A stretch of DNA of 64,000 nucleotides from NCBI RefSeq assembly GCF_017874415.1, contig NZ_JAGGLM010000003.1:106538-170537 (forward strand), given 5' to 3'. Position 1 is the stretch's first letter; the number at the start of each line of letters is the position of its first letter. This DNA comes from Clostridium algifaecis. GTDB lineage: Bacteria; Bacillota; Clostridia; Clostridiales; Clostridiaceae. Below are positions 1-7,216 of this stretch, piece after piece. Below the pieces are notes generated by a model. It saw nothing but the letters and a program-made list of their open reading frames with translations. It did not search any database and was not told the DNA's origin. A program made the translations under genes and the position numbers.

Positions 1-171
1 AGTCGTCCATCCATTTTGTGATACCTTAATTGAAGTTTCATATCTGTCTGATCCACCCAGCCTTGTACTAGTATCATCTGCAAATACTTTTTGTGATTGT
101 ACAAAGTTTAGAGATGATGCAAGAAAAATTCCAAGTATTATTTTTGAAAATATCTTTTTTCTCCTTATCAT
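1..171 (-). CDS. Cell-wall-binding (CWB2) surface protein, N-terminal fragment cut by window edge
   Basis: Only the first 57 codons lie in the window; the gene continues leftward beyond base 1. The start is an ATG at 171, and a purine-rich AAGGAAG lies rather far upstream. The product begins with a basic stretch (MIRRKKIFSK), a hydrophobic core and an FADD-type cleavage region, so it is a Sec signal peptide. This is followed by the opening of a CWB2 (cell_wall_binding_2) repeat, with TRLGGSDRYETS. The signal peptide and first repeat closely resemble those of the next gene downstream of it in the array (305-1612), so the two are tandem paralogues. CWB2 repeats in other clostridia anchor proteins non-covalently to cell-wall polymers. 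The function of the missing remainder cannot be judged. Confidence 0.85.
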   Translation of the reverse strand, partial: MIRRKKIFSKIILGIFLASSLNFVQSQKVFADDTSTRLGGSDRYETSIKVSQNGWTT

Positions 172-263
172 AAATTAAATAATCACTTCCTTATTAAGCT
201 ATATATACATATATTATAAATCAAAAATTTATCAAAATGTGTACATCAAGATAAAACAATCAT

Positions 264-301
264 AAAAAATGCCTGAAGCCAAAAGGCCATAGGCATTTTT
301 T
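264..301 (-). terminator. Intrinsic terminator after the 305-1612 CWB2 gene
   Basis: Arms AAAAAATGCCT (264-274) and AGGCATTTTTT (291-301) are perfectly complementary, with a small inner GCC/GGC stem. It lies immediately beyond the stop of the minus-strand gene and has A/T runs on both sides, so it could act in both directions. Confidence 0.8.
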
Positions 302-304
302 ATC

Positions 305-1612
305 TTATAGTCCAAACTTATTTTTAAGAGTCATAGCTGCACTGTAGCTCATTCCAGAATTCATTATAGCTGTTTTGAAGCTTGTTTTATCGTCACTTGA
401 AAGTGCACTGTACTGAGTTTTTACTGATGCAACCTGAGAATCACTGCTGTAATCATAGTTTGCATCTGATGAATGTTTGTCAATAACAGACACTACAGAA
501 TCAACTATTGACTGCTGTGCACTATTTAGTCCTTTTATAGTTTTAAGTGAGTTTGCAGCTGAAATCAAATCAGCATCTGCACTACTGCTTGAGCTTGAGT
601 CTGACCCAGAGCTTACATCCTGTTGTATAGTACTCATTACACTATCAGGTACAGCTGCAGTTCCACCTACGGCTACTATATTTGAAGAGCTTTTTATGTT
701 GATCTTTACAAAATCACTGTCAGCCTTGCTTATATCTCCATAAGTAAGCATAACTGCAGATGAATTCTTTGCAGCTAATGCAGCAGCTGAAAGTGCATCT
801 GCAAATTCATTGCCTTTTGGTCCAACGCCTCTAACTATGTATAAGTTGTCAAATTTCAAATTTGAAGCAAAATAAGCCATTATACTTACGTTAGTATCAA
901 ATCTATCTTTACCATTAATTCTAAATGAAATAGGTAAACTGCTTGAAACATTATCAGATATGGCGCCAGTTCCACCTATAACATAAGTTTTACCTATATT
1001 TGCCTTATTCGAAGCTATATAAGATTTAACAGAATCCGGAACTGCATCTTTAGAAGTCAAAAGTATTGGCATACCTTTAATTGCGGCTACAGGTGCTATA
1101 GATAAAGCATCCGCATATCCTTGTCCTGAAGCTACTACTATCTCTTTAGCTGATGCTAATAATTTTGATGCAACAATTGCTGAAGTTTCATATCTGTCTT
1201 TGCCGCCAAAACGCTGCACATCAAGTGACATTCCACTTAATTGTTTTTCTATGGCATCTGAAACGGAAGCATTTCCTCCTATTATTATAACGTGAGTTGC
1301 CTTAAGTCTTGCTATTTCACTCTTAATTTGTCCACTTAAAGTACCACTTGGTGTGAGAAGTATAGGTGCATTGAATTTCTTTGCAACCGGTGCCGCACAG
1401 AGAGCATCTGCATAGCCCTGTCCGCTTGCAAGGACTACATAGTCAGAAGTTGTCCAACCATTTTGTGATACTTTTGTGGATGTATCATACCTGTCTGTTC
1501 CCCCAAGTCTTGAAGATGCTGCAAAAACGCTCTGAGGTACTGATACGCTTAAAGATGCAGCAAGGAAAATTCCAAGCACAAGTTTTGAAAATATTTTATT
1601 TCTTCTTATCAT
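305..1612 (-). CDS. CWB2-repeat secreted surface protein (435 aa)
   Basis: Exported cell-surface protein. An in-frame start 17 codons further upstream exists, but ATG 1612 is preferred: AAAGGAGGAAG sits at normal spacing and the product then starts with a clean signal peptide (MIRRNKIFSKLVLG..., cleavage near VFA-AS). Three consecutive CWB2 repeats cover about residues 32-320, each with the (R)(L/F)GGxDRYxT and GQGYADAL signatures; the last has the diverged RINGKDRFDT. A serine-rich linker (about 340-355) joins them to a roughly 90-residue C-terminal region, probably helical, that I do not recognise. CWB2 modules bind anionic wall polymers and usually carry a variable functional domain, here the C-terminal part. 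It is a tandem paralogue of the partial gene at 1-171. The specific function is unknown. Confidence 0.9.
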   Translation of the reverse strand: MIRRNKIFSKLVLGIFLAASLSVSVPQSVFAASSRLGGTDRYDTSTKVSQNGWTTSDYVVLASGQGYADALCAAPVAKKFNAPILLTPSGTLSGQIKSEIARLKATHVIIIGGNASVSDAIEKQLSGMSLDVQRFGGKDRYETSAIVASKLLASAKEIVVASGQGYADALSIAPVAAIKGMPILLTSKDAVPDSVKSYIASNKANIGKTYVIGGTGAISDNVSSSLPISFRINGKDRFDTNVSIMAYFASNLKFDNLYIVRGVGPKGNEFADALSAAALAAKNSSAVMLTYGDISKADSDFVKINIKSSSNIVAVGGTAAVPDSVMSTIQQDVSSGSDSSSSSSADADLISAANSLKTIKGLNSAQQSIVDSVVSVIDKHSSDANYDYSSDSQVASVKTQYSALSSDDKTSFKTAIMNSGMSYSAAMTLKNKFGL

Positions 1613-1690
1613 AAGTTTCTTCCTCCTTTTAATGTGTCTGAAAAATATTACTTCAATTTTCAATTATTAACTAAATTGCACTTTTATTAA

Positions 1691-1719
1691 TAGAACTCAG
1701 GGGATTAGCCTGAGTTCTA
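1691..1719 (-). terminator. Hairpin terminator between the two complete CWB2 genes
   Basis: TAGAACTCAGG (1691-1701) pairs perfectly with CCTGAGTTCTA (1709-1719). It lies 45 bases beyond the stop of the 1764-3593 gene and before the start of 305-1612. The T-tract on the minus strand is poor (TTAATAAAA), so termination may be only partial. Confidence 0.6.
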
Positions 1720-1763
1720 AGAAAATATTTTATTTTGGGAAATATTAATTTGCTGTAAGTGCC

Positions 1764-3593
1764 TTATTTAACATTAACAACAATATAATCTCTATTATCA
1801 AATGTAACTTTGTAAGTTCCTACTGCGCTTATAGAATCAGTAGGGGTATCAGCAGCAGTAGTAGGTGCTGGGAATAAATTTTCAACCAAAGCATTTACAT
1901 TAACTTCAACAGTATTGTTTTTTGAATATAATGTAGTAGTACTATTAGAAGCATTTGTAAAACTTAAGCCACTAACATTTTCAGAATAATCACCAATAGT
2001 ACAAGTTAAAGTAGGTGTTGAAGTAGCTAAAGTTTTATTATTATTAAAGTAACTATCTTTTTGTCCATTTAAATCATTGTAAAAAGCACTATAACTTCCT
2101 ATTGCATCATTTGGATTAGCTTCTATTTCCTTTTCTATAGCTGTATAATCTAAATATCCTTCAGGTGTAAAATATTTAGAACCTAAGCTGCCTAATATTG
2201 CCTTTAGGCCTCCTGTTACTCCATTCATTTTAAAATTATTATCTAACATATCGATTCTTGCATTTACTCTACCTACATCATTTTTTAATGAGATACCTTC
2301 TGCATTAGGAGTATCTACATAAGTCAATTTGCCAGTAGTATCTACATAACCATATCTAGTTTTTGCATTTGCAAATATTCCTTCTAATGTGTCTACTTTA
2401 TCATTAGCAGAAGTATTCTTCAAAGTTACATCTATACTATCATTATTAGCTCCTGAAGCAACTGTATAGTATTGCTTATTTTTACCTAAAGTTGTATAAA
2501 AATTAGAACTTAGAGCTTGGCTAGTAATATTTTTAGTCTCACCTGTGCTGCTTCCACCGCCGCCGGAAGTTGAACCAGTATTAGTTACTGCACTTTTAAG
2601 CTGTGATAATATTGAATCAGATATATTAGCTGTTCCACCAAGTACAGTTATTGTACTGCTTGTAGTAAGCTTATCTGACAATAATTGTGTAGTATAAGAA
2701 CTTAAAGGATTTGAAGTTATTACTAAAGCATTTTTATTCTTTCCTGCTAAAGCTGCACCTGTAAGTGCATCTGCAAATTCATTTCCATTAGGTCCTACTC
2801 CAAGAGCAACATAAACGTTGTTAAAATTGAAGTCGCTTGAAAGTCCTTCTATTACAGCCTTATTTGTAGCAAATCTATCTGATCCGCCAAATCTCTGACC
2901 GCCTGGAACCTGTGATAAAACTGAATCACTTACTGATGCAGTTCCACCTATTACATAAGTCTTAGTTATTCCAGAATTAGCCTTTATGTAATTAGCTGAT
3001 GTCTGTGGAAGAGAGTTAGCCTGAGTTAATATTATAGGAACTCCTTCGATTGATGCTGCTGGTGCTGCGGATAATGCATCTGCAAATCCCTGTCCACTTG
3101 CAAGAACTACCTTGCTTGTAGTTCCAATTGCTGCTGCAATCTTAGTGGAAGTTTCATATCTGTCTGTTCCACCATATCTTGTAATGTCTGCACCTGTCTG
3201 GGACTTTATAGTATCTTCAATATTTGATTTAACTACTCCAGTTCCACCTACTATTATGACATGTTTAGCATTTAATCTTTTTATTTCAGCTATTGTACTT
3301 GAACTTAAAGAATCACTTTGAGTTAAAAGTACTGGTGCATTTTTAGCTTTTGCTAATGGATCTGCACACAGTGCATCTGCATATCCCTGTCCATTTGCAA
3401 TTACTACATAGTCAGAACTTGTCCATCCTGTTTTTGAAACCTGAACAGCTGTTTCATATCTGTCAGCTCCTGAAATTCTTGTACTGCTTGGTTGTGAGCT
3501 TGCTGCTTTTACTCCAGTAGAAACTACTGAACTTGAAATTACAAGTGAAGCTAAGCTGCAAACTGACAAAATCTTCTTATTCCTTTTTTGCAT
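1764..3593 (-). CDS. CWB2-repeat surface protein with large unknown C-terminal domain (609 aa)
   Basis: Exported surface protein. ATG 3593 is chosen because GGAGGG lies six bases upstream; an in-frame TTG two codons earlier abuts the ribosome site. A signal peptide covers residues 1-32 (hydrophobic core ending VKA-AS). Three CWB2 repeats follow (about 36-340), with ISGADRYETA, YGGTDRYETS, FGGSDRFATN and repeated GQGYADAL/GQGFADAL motifs. A glycine-rich linker (TGSTSGGGGSSTGE) leads to a C-terminal domain of about 260 residues with no family I recognise. It is polar, lacks cysteine apart from one near residue 550, and is presumably the functional, surface-exposed part. It is separated from its neighbour by a hairpin and has its own upstream region containing a duplicated promoter (3688-3791). 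Confidence 0.9.
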   Translation of the reverse strand: MQKRNKKILSVCSLASLVISSSVVSTGVKAASSQPSSTRISGADRYETAVQVSKTGWTSSDYVVIANGQGYADALCADPLAKAKNAPVLLTQSDSLSSSTIAEIKRLNAKHVIIVGGTGVVKSNIEDTIKSQTGADITRYGGTDRYETSTKIAAAIGTTSKVVLASGQGFADALSAAPAASIEGVPIILTQANSLPQTSANYIKANSGITKTYVIGGTASVSDSVLSQVPGGQRFGGSDRFATNKAVIEGLSSDFNFNNVYVALGVGPNGNEFADALTGAALAGKNKNALVITSNPLSSYTTQLLSDKLTTSSTITVLGGTANISDSILSQLKSAVTNTGSTSGGGGSSTGETKNITSQALSSNFYTTLGKNKQYYTVASGANNDSIDVTLKNTSANDKVDTLEGIFANAKTRYGYVDTTGKLTYVDTPNAEGISLKNDVGRVNARIDMLDNNFKMNGVTGGLKAILGSLGSKYFTPEGYLDYTAIEKEIEANPNDAIGSYSAFYNDLNGQKDSYFNNNKTLATSTPTLTCTIGDYSENVSGLSFTNASNSTTTLYSKNNTVEVNVNALVENLFPAPTTAADTPTDSISAVGTYKVTFDNRDYIVVNVK

Positions 3594-3687
3594 AGTCAAC
3601 CCTCCAATTAAATTAATTCAATAATATTAAATAATATTAAAATATAATAATATTAAGTAAACAATATATTAACATAAAACTAATCTT

Positions 3688-3791
3688 ATTATACTACAAT
3701 ACAACAATATTTCCAAATATGTGAATATACTTTTATATAATTATACTACAATGTAATAATATTTCCAAATATGTGAATATGTCTTCATATA
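3688..3791 (-). repeat. 52-bp tandem duplication, each copy containing a sigma-A-like promoter
   Basis: Bases 3688-3739 and 3740-3791 are near-identical 52-bp units in direct tandem. On the minus strand each unit reads TTGGAA, a 17-base spacer, then TATAAT (copy 1: -35 at 3711-3716, -10 at 3688-3693; copy 2: -35 at 3763-3768, -10 at 3740-3745). The handful of differences between copies avoid both hexamers. The pair points at the CWB2 gene whose start is at 3593, about 90 and 145 bases away, so it is likely that gene's promoter region, duplicated. Confidence 0.75.
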
Positions 3792-3829
3792 ATTATATCA
3801 TAGATTGTTATTTAAATATAAAATTCATC

Positions 3830-4402
3830 TCATTTTTTAAGCTTTTTTCTCAATTTATCCAGTGCATTTCTTTTTCTGTATACTGCATTTCTATATGTCA
3901 TCTTATTTTTCTTCACATAATCCTTAAGTGTAATTCCCATAAAATAATAACTCACTATGATATCCTTTTCTTTTTGAGATAGCTTGTCCATAGATTCTAT
4001 TACATCTCTGTAACTTTCTCTCTGAATATATTCTTCCTCTATATCTACATCTGAAACCAAAGTATCTATAAACTCTTCCCCTTTTATATTCGAATTATAC
4101 AAACTAAAACTGAATGGATTCTTCAAATTAGTTCTCAGTATACCGTTGAGTTCATTTATTATAGATTTTGCTGCATAGGCTGCAAATACATGCCTTTCTG
4201 TTATTTTATACATTTTTACGGCTTTTATAAGCCCTATATTTGCTATCTGAATCAAATCATTCATTTCATAGTTCTTTATATAAATTTTATTGCAGTTTTT
4301 TATTATAAACCATTTAAAATTTCTGCAAACCAATTCAAGTGCTTCTTTATCCCCTTCTTGTGATTTTTTAACAAGGCTCTCAAGTTCAATTTTATCAACC
4401 AT
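3830..4402 (-). CDS. Sigma-70-family RNA polymerase sigma factor (190 aa)
   Basis: Alternative sigma factor. ATG 4402 is preferred because GAGGGGG lies nine bases upstream; an in-frame start 16 codons earlier overlaps the upstream gene. Region 2 is visible around residues 45-90 (NDLIQIANIGLIKAV, then FAAYAAKSIINEL, the core-binding and -10 helices). Region 4 is at about 135-188 (MDKLSQKEKDIIVSYY... then a helix-turn-helix ending RKRNALDKLRKKLKK). Between them is a short linker and no extended region 3. The size and two-region architecture resemble ECF-like or TcdR/UviA-type clostridial sigma factors, but I cannot assign a subgroup. It lies 19 bases downstream of another sigma-like gene and is presumably co-transcribed. 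Its target could include the surface-protein genes next door; that is inference. Confidence 0.75.
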   Translation of the reverse strand: MVDKIELESLVKKSQEGDKEALELVCRNFKWFIIKNCNKIYIKNYEMNDLIQIANIGLIKAVKMYKITERHVFAAYAAKSIINELNGILRTNLKNPFSFSLYNSNIKGEEFIDTLVSDVDIEEEYIQRESYRDVIESMDKLSQKEKDIIVSYYFMGITLKDYVKKNKMTYRNAVYRKRNALDKLRKKLKK

Positions 4403-4421
4403 ACAATTAATCCCCCTCAAT

Positions 4422-5009
4422 TTATAAAAATAATTCATCATATCCGTCATTCAGTTTTTTTCTAACTTTTAATCTGATCCTGTATAATGTCTGCTTCATG
4501 GCATTATAATTACATTTATTCAATTTTTTATAATTTTTTAAACTTCCATAAATTCTGATTTTATTTATTACATTCATTTCTCTTTTAGAAAAATTCATCT
4601 CTTTTATAAAGTTTTCATACATTATTTTATTGATTACGATATTTTCTGTACTCAAATTATTGCTGCATTTGTTTATTAGATATTCCATGGTTTCTTCATT
4701 TTCATAACTTACAAATTCAAGCTTTGTTGTTTTGATCTCATCTCTCATATAATTTAAAATAGTGGATTTTATAATTTTTATGCTGTAACACTTAAATTCC
4801 TCAAAGCTTTCACCTTTAAATTTTTGAATTGACATCATAATCTTTTCCATACAGTTGTTTACCAGGTGTTCTTCATATAAATGTCCATACCTTTCAAGCA
4901 AATATTTCCTGTAGATTGCTCTGGCTGTATCTTCAAAGTAAATCCTGATATTTTCCATGCCTTCCTCTTTATAATTTAGAATATCTCCTATAAAGTCATT
5001 GAAAACCAT
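4422..5009 (-). CDS. Sigma-factor-like protein (195 aa)
   Basis: Probable sigma-70-type regulator, more diverged than its neighbour. ATG 5009 has GGGGAGG about ten bases upstream. An internal ATG at 4958 also has a purine-rich AGAGGAAGG, so a shorter 178-residue form is possible. The C-terminal part (about 145-190) resembles sigma region 4: FSKREMNVINKIRIYGSLKNYKK followed by NAMKQTLYRIRLKVRKKL. The segment around residues 70-100 (FEEFKCYSIKIIKSTILNYMRDE) is compatible with a region-2 helix. It precedes the 3830-4402 sigma gene with a 19-base gap, suggesting one operon. Pairs of small sigma-like proteins that act together exist (SigO-RsoA of Bacillus), which makes the pairing notable, but no cooperation is shown here. 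Confidence 0.55.
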   Translation of the reverse strand: MVFNDFIGDILNYKEEGMENIRIYFEDTARAIYRKYLLERYGHLYEEHLVNNCMEKIMMSIQKFKGESFEEFKCYSIKIIKSTILNYMRDEIKTTKLEFVSYENEETMEYLINKCSNNLSTENIVINKIMYENFIKEMNFSKREMNVINKIRIYGSLKNYKKLNKCNYNAMKQTLYRIRLKVRKKLNDGYDELFL

Positions 5010-5252
5010 TTATTTGCAGCCTCCCCGTTTTTATATAATCAAGTTCAGTAAATTATGATATTTGATTTTAATATGTGGTTGTAGAATAAAAAGATTTAAA
5101 TCGACTTGCTTTGTATTTGAATTTATTTAGATATATTTATTATAAAAGTATTATTATATATTTTATTACATTTAATTACTTTTACAATATATAAGACACG
5201 AAAAACTACAATTTAGTAACGGTTTTTTGTTAAACTTTTCAAAAGAATGTAT

Positions 5253-5285
5253 AAAAGGCAGGATACCGTGAGCATCCTGCCTTTT
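5253..5285 (-). terminator. Intrinsic terminator after the DUF1659-DUF2922 pair
   Basis: AAAAGGCAGGAT (5253-5264) and ATCCTGCCTTTT (5274-5285) form a 12-bp stem with a 9-base loop, directly beyond the stop of the 5288-5506 gene. T-rich sequence follows on the minus strand. Confidence 0.85.
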
Positions 5286-5287
5286 GT

Positions 5288-5506
5288 TTATTTAACGGTA
5301 AGCTCTGTTATTTCATCATCTAAAATATGTGCAGAATCTATGCTCTTTAAATCTCCACCTTTAGTTTGAAATATATTATTCGTAATTATGGCCTCCATGG
5401 CAGCTTTAGCTTCGGCATCGGTTATGCCATCTTTTACATTCAAAATTTTAATTGAATTTTTCTGTCCTGCCTCATTTAAAAAATTCATAACAAGTGATTT
5501 ACTCAT
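5288..5506 (-). CDS. DUF2922 small protein (72 aa)
   Basis: A small soluble protein matching the DUF2922 pattern as I know it: MSKSLVMNFLNEAGQKNSI at the start, DAEAKAAMEAIITNNIF in the middle and IDSAHILDDEITEL near the end. It has no signal peptide or membrane segment. AAAAAGGGGGATTTTGT provides a good ribosome site. It sits 47 bases behind a DUF1659 gene; the two families are commonly adjacent in Firmicutes and share a short beta-alpha-beta pattern. The function is unknown. It is the last gene before a strong terminator. Confidence 0.8.
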   Translation of the reverse strand: MSKSLVMNFLNEAGQKNSIKILNVKDGITDAEAKAAMEAIITNNIFQTKGGDLKSIDSAHILDDEITELTVK

Positions 5507-5553
5507 ACAAAATCCCCCTTTTTATTTAATTTTCAGTTCACTTCAATAAATTT

Positions 5554-5778
5554 TTATGCATTGGTTATATCATTTTCATCTGTCTTTATAAGCTCTACAA
5601 GAGATTTTCCAAGAAGCTTTTCAATTTCCTTTGCAGTATTATAAATGCTGTCATCGGATGCGGTAACTTTGACTTTGGAAAACTTCTGTAACTTTATTAC
5701 ATCCTTTCCGCTTTCATTTACACCATCCTTATATTTTATTGTTACTGATGTCTGCAATTTATTTGATTTAGCAGCCAT
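5554..5778 (-). CDS. DUF1659 small protein (74 aa)
   Basis: Small soluble protein of the DUF1659 type. The start at 5778 (MAAKSNKLQTS) is chosen over a longer frame because AAAGGAG lies just upstream and the extra 25 residues have no ribosome site. The features match family members: an N-terminal strand (LQTSVTIKYKDGVNESGKDVI), a central (F)SKVKVTASDDSIYNTAKEIEKLL segment and a short C-terminal ELIKTDEN strand. It is likely co-transcribed with the DUF2922 gene downstream. No biochemical function is known for the family. Confidence 0.75.
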   Translation of the reverse strand: MAAKSNKLQTSVTIKYKDGVNESGKDVIKLQKFSKVKVTASDDSIYNTAKEIEKLLGKSLVELIKTDENDITNA

Positions 5779-5902
5779 TTTATCATCTCCTTTCACATAA
5801 TATATACGGGGACTGTATGATGATAGGAAAAATTTTTTTAAAAAAAGATGCACAGAGAAATAAAAAATTCTCCATGCACCTTTTTATATAAAGCTATGCG
5901 TA

Positions 5903-7072
5903 CTATTTAGCAAGCTCCAATATGTTTAAAACATCCTGTTTTTTAATTTTCACAAACTGACCTACAGCTCTGGTATCACTTGTTGTACATTTGTCAGCCA
6001 TTTCCTCGAATCTGTCATATCCGATATTTCCTTCTTTTAAAGTAGTAGGAAGTCCTATTTCCTTGAAAAATTCAGTAAGCCTCCTGATTCCCTCAAGGGC
6101 AATTTCTTCATACGAGTTGAATGAAAGTTCTACATTCCACACTCTCACTGCAAACTGTACAAATCTATTTATGTCATGTTTGTATACATATTTCATCCAT
6201 GCAGGAATTATAATTGCAAGACCTGCTCCATGTGCAATGTCATAGATTGCACTCAATTCATGCTCAATTTTATGTGAAGCCCAGTCCCCTATTCTTCCTG
6301 TACTCAAAAGGTCATTGTGTGCTATAGTTCCTGCCCACATTATTTCCGCCCTGGCATCATAATTTTCAGGTTCTTCAAGTACAATTTTCACATTATTTAT
6401 AATAGTCTTCAGTGTTGCCTCACACAACCTGTCTGTAAAGTCCACATATTTTACATTGGTAAAGTATCTTTCCATTACATGTGCCATAATATCTGCTGCA
6501 CCACAGGCTGTCTGATATGCAGGAAGTGTAAATGTAAGTTCTGGATTCATTATGGAGAAGAGTGGTCTTATATACTCGGAGCTCAATCCTTTTTTTAACC
6601 ATCCGTCTTCATTTGTGATAACAGAACTATTGCTGGATTCGCTGCCTGTGGCTGGAATTGTCAGTATAACTGCTGTGGGTAGTGCTTCTTTTACTATCCT
6701 TTTTCCAATGTAGAAGTTCCATACATCTTTAGCATAAGGTACGCCAACTGAAATAGCTTTTCCAGTATCAACCACACTGCCGCCGCCTACTGCAAGAATA
6801 AATTTTATATTATTTTCACGGCACAATTTTATGCCTTCCCTTACAAGTGAAAGCCTTGGATTTGGTTTTATACCGGAAAGTTCTACAAATTCAATATTAT
6901 TTTCCTTTAAAGCTTTTACAACCTTTTCATATAGGCCTGATTTTTTTATACTTCCGCCGCCATAGCAAAATAAAACCTTGTCCGCATACCCTTTAATCTC
7001 AGTACCAATAGAAGTTTCAGTACCTCTTCCAAAAATAATTTTTGTAGGATTTTTGAATGTAAAATTTTCCAT
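5903..7072 (-). CDS. Iron-containing (group III) alcohol dehydrogenase, butanol-dehydrogenase-like (389 aa)
   Basis: Cytoplasmic NAD(P)H-dependent alcohol dehydrogenase of the BdhA/YugJ branch, expected to interconvert aldehydes and primary alcohols in fermentation. ATG 7072 follows AAGGGAG at seven bases; an in-frame GTG two codons earlier overlaps it. The N-terminal nucleotide-binding half carries FGRGTE and the VGGGSVVDTGKAIS motif (about 95-108); ATGSESS follows near 147. The C-terminal helical half holds the metal site: an Asp in AADIMAHVMER and histidines in SHKIEHELSA and DIAHGAGLAII. The length is typical. It is monocistronic, divergent from the YhgE gene. The coenzyme and true substrate cannot be read from sequence. 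Confidence 0.9.
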   Translation of the reverse strand: MENFTFKNPTKIIFGRGTETSIGTEIKGYADKVLFCYGGGSIKKSGLYEKVVKALKENNIEFVELSGIKPNPRLSLVREGIKLCRENNIKFILAVGGGSVVDTGKAISVGVPYAKDVWNFYIGKRIVKEALPTAVILTIPATGSESSNSSVITNEDGWLKKGLSSEYIRPLFSIMNPELTFTLPAYQTACGAADIMAHVMERYFTNVKYVDFTDRLCEATLKTIINNVKIVLEEPENYDARAEIMWAGTIAHNDLLSTGRIGDWASHKIEHELSAIYDIAHGAGLAIIIPAWMKYVYKHDINRFVQFAVRVWNVELSFNSYEEIALEGIRRLTEFFKEIGLPTTLKEGNIGYDRFEEMADKCTTSDTRAVGQFVKIKKQDVLNILELAK

Positions 7073-7216
7073 ATACACACTCCCTTTTTAATATATTTTA
7101 AATATTAGTTGCCTAAATCTTGTATTATTTTACTTAAATTTTGGCAAACTAAGTTTATTATAAAATCAATAATATTGCAAAGTCAAAATAAGTTTAAAGG
7201 GATGAAATTTAGCTGT

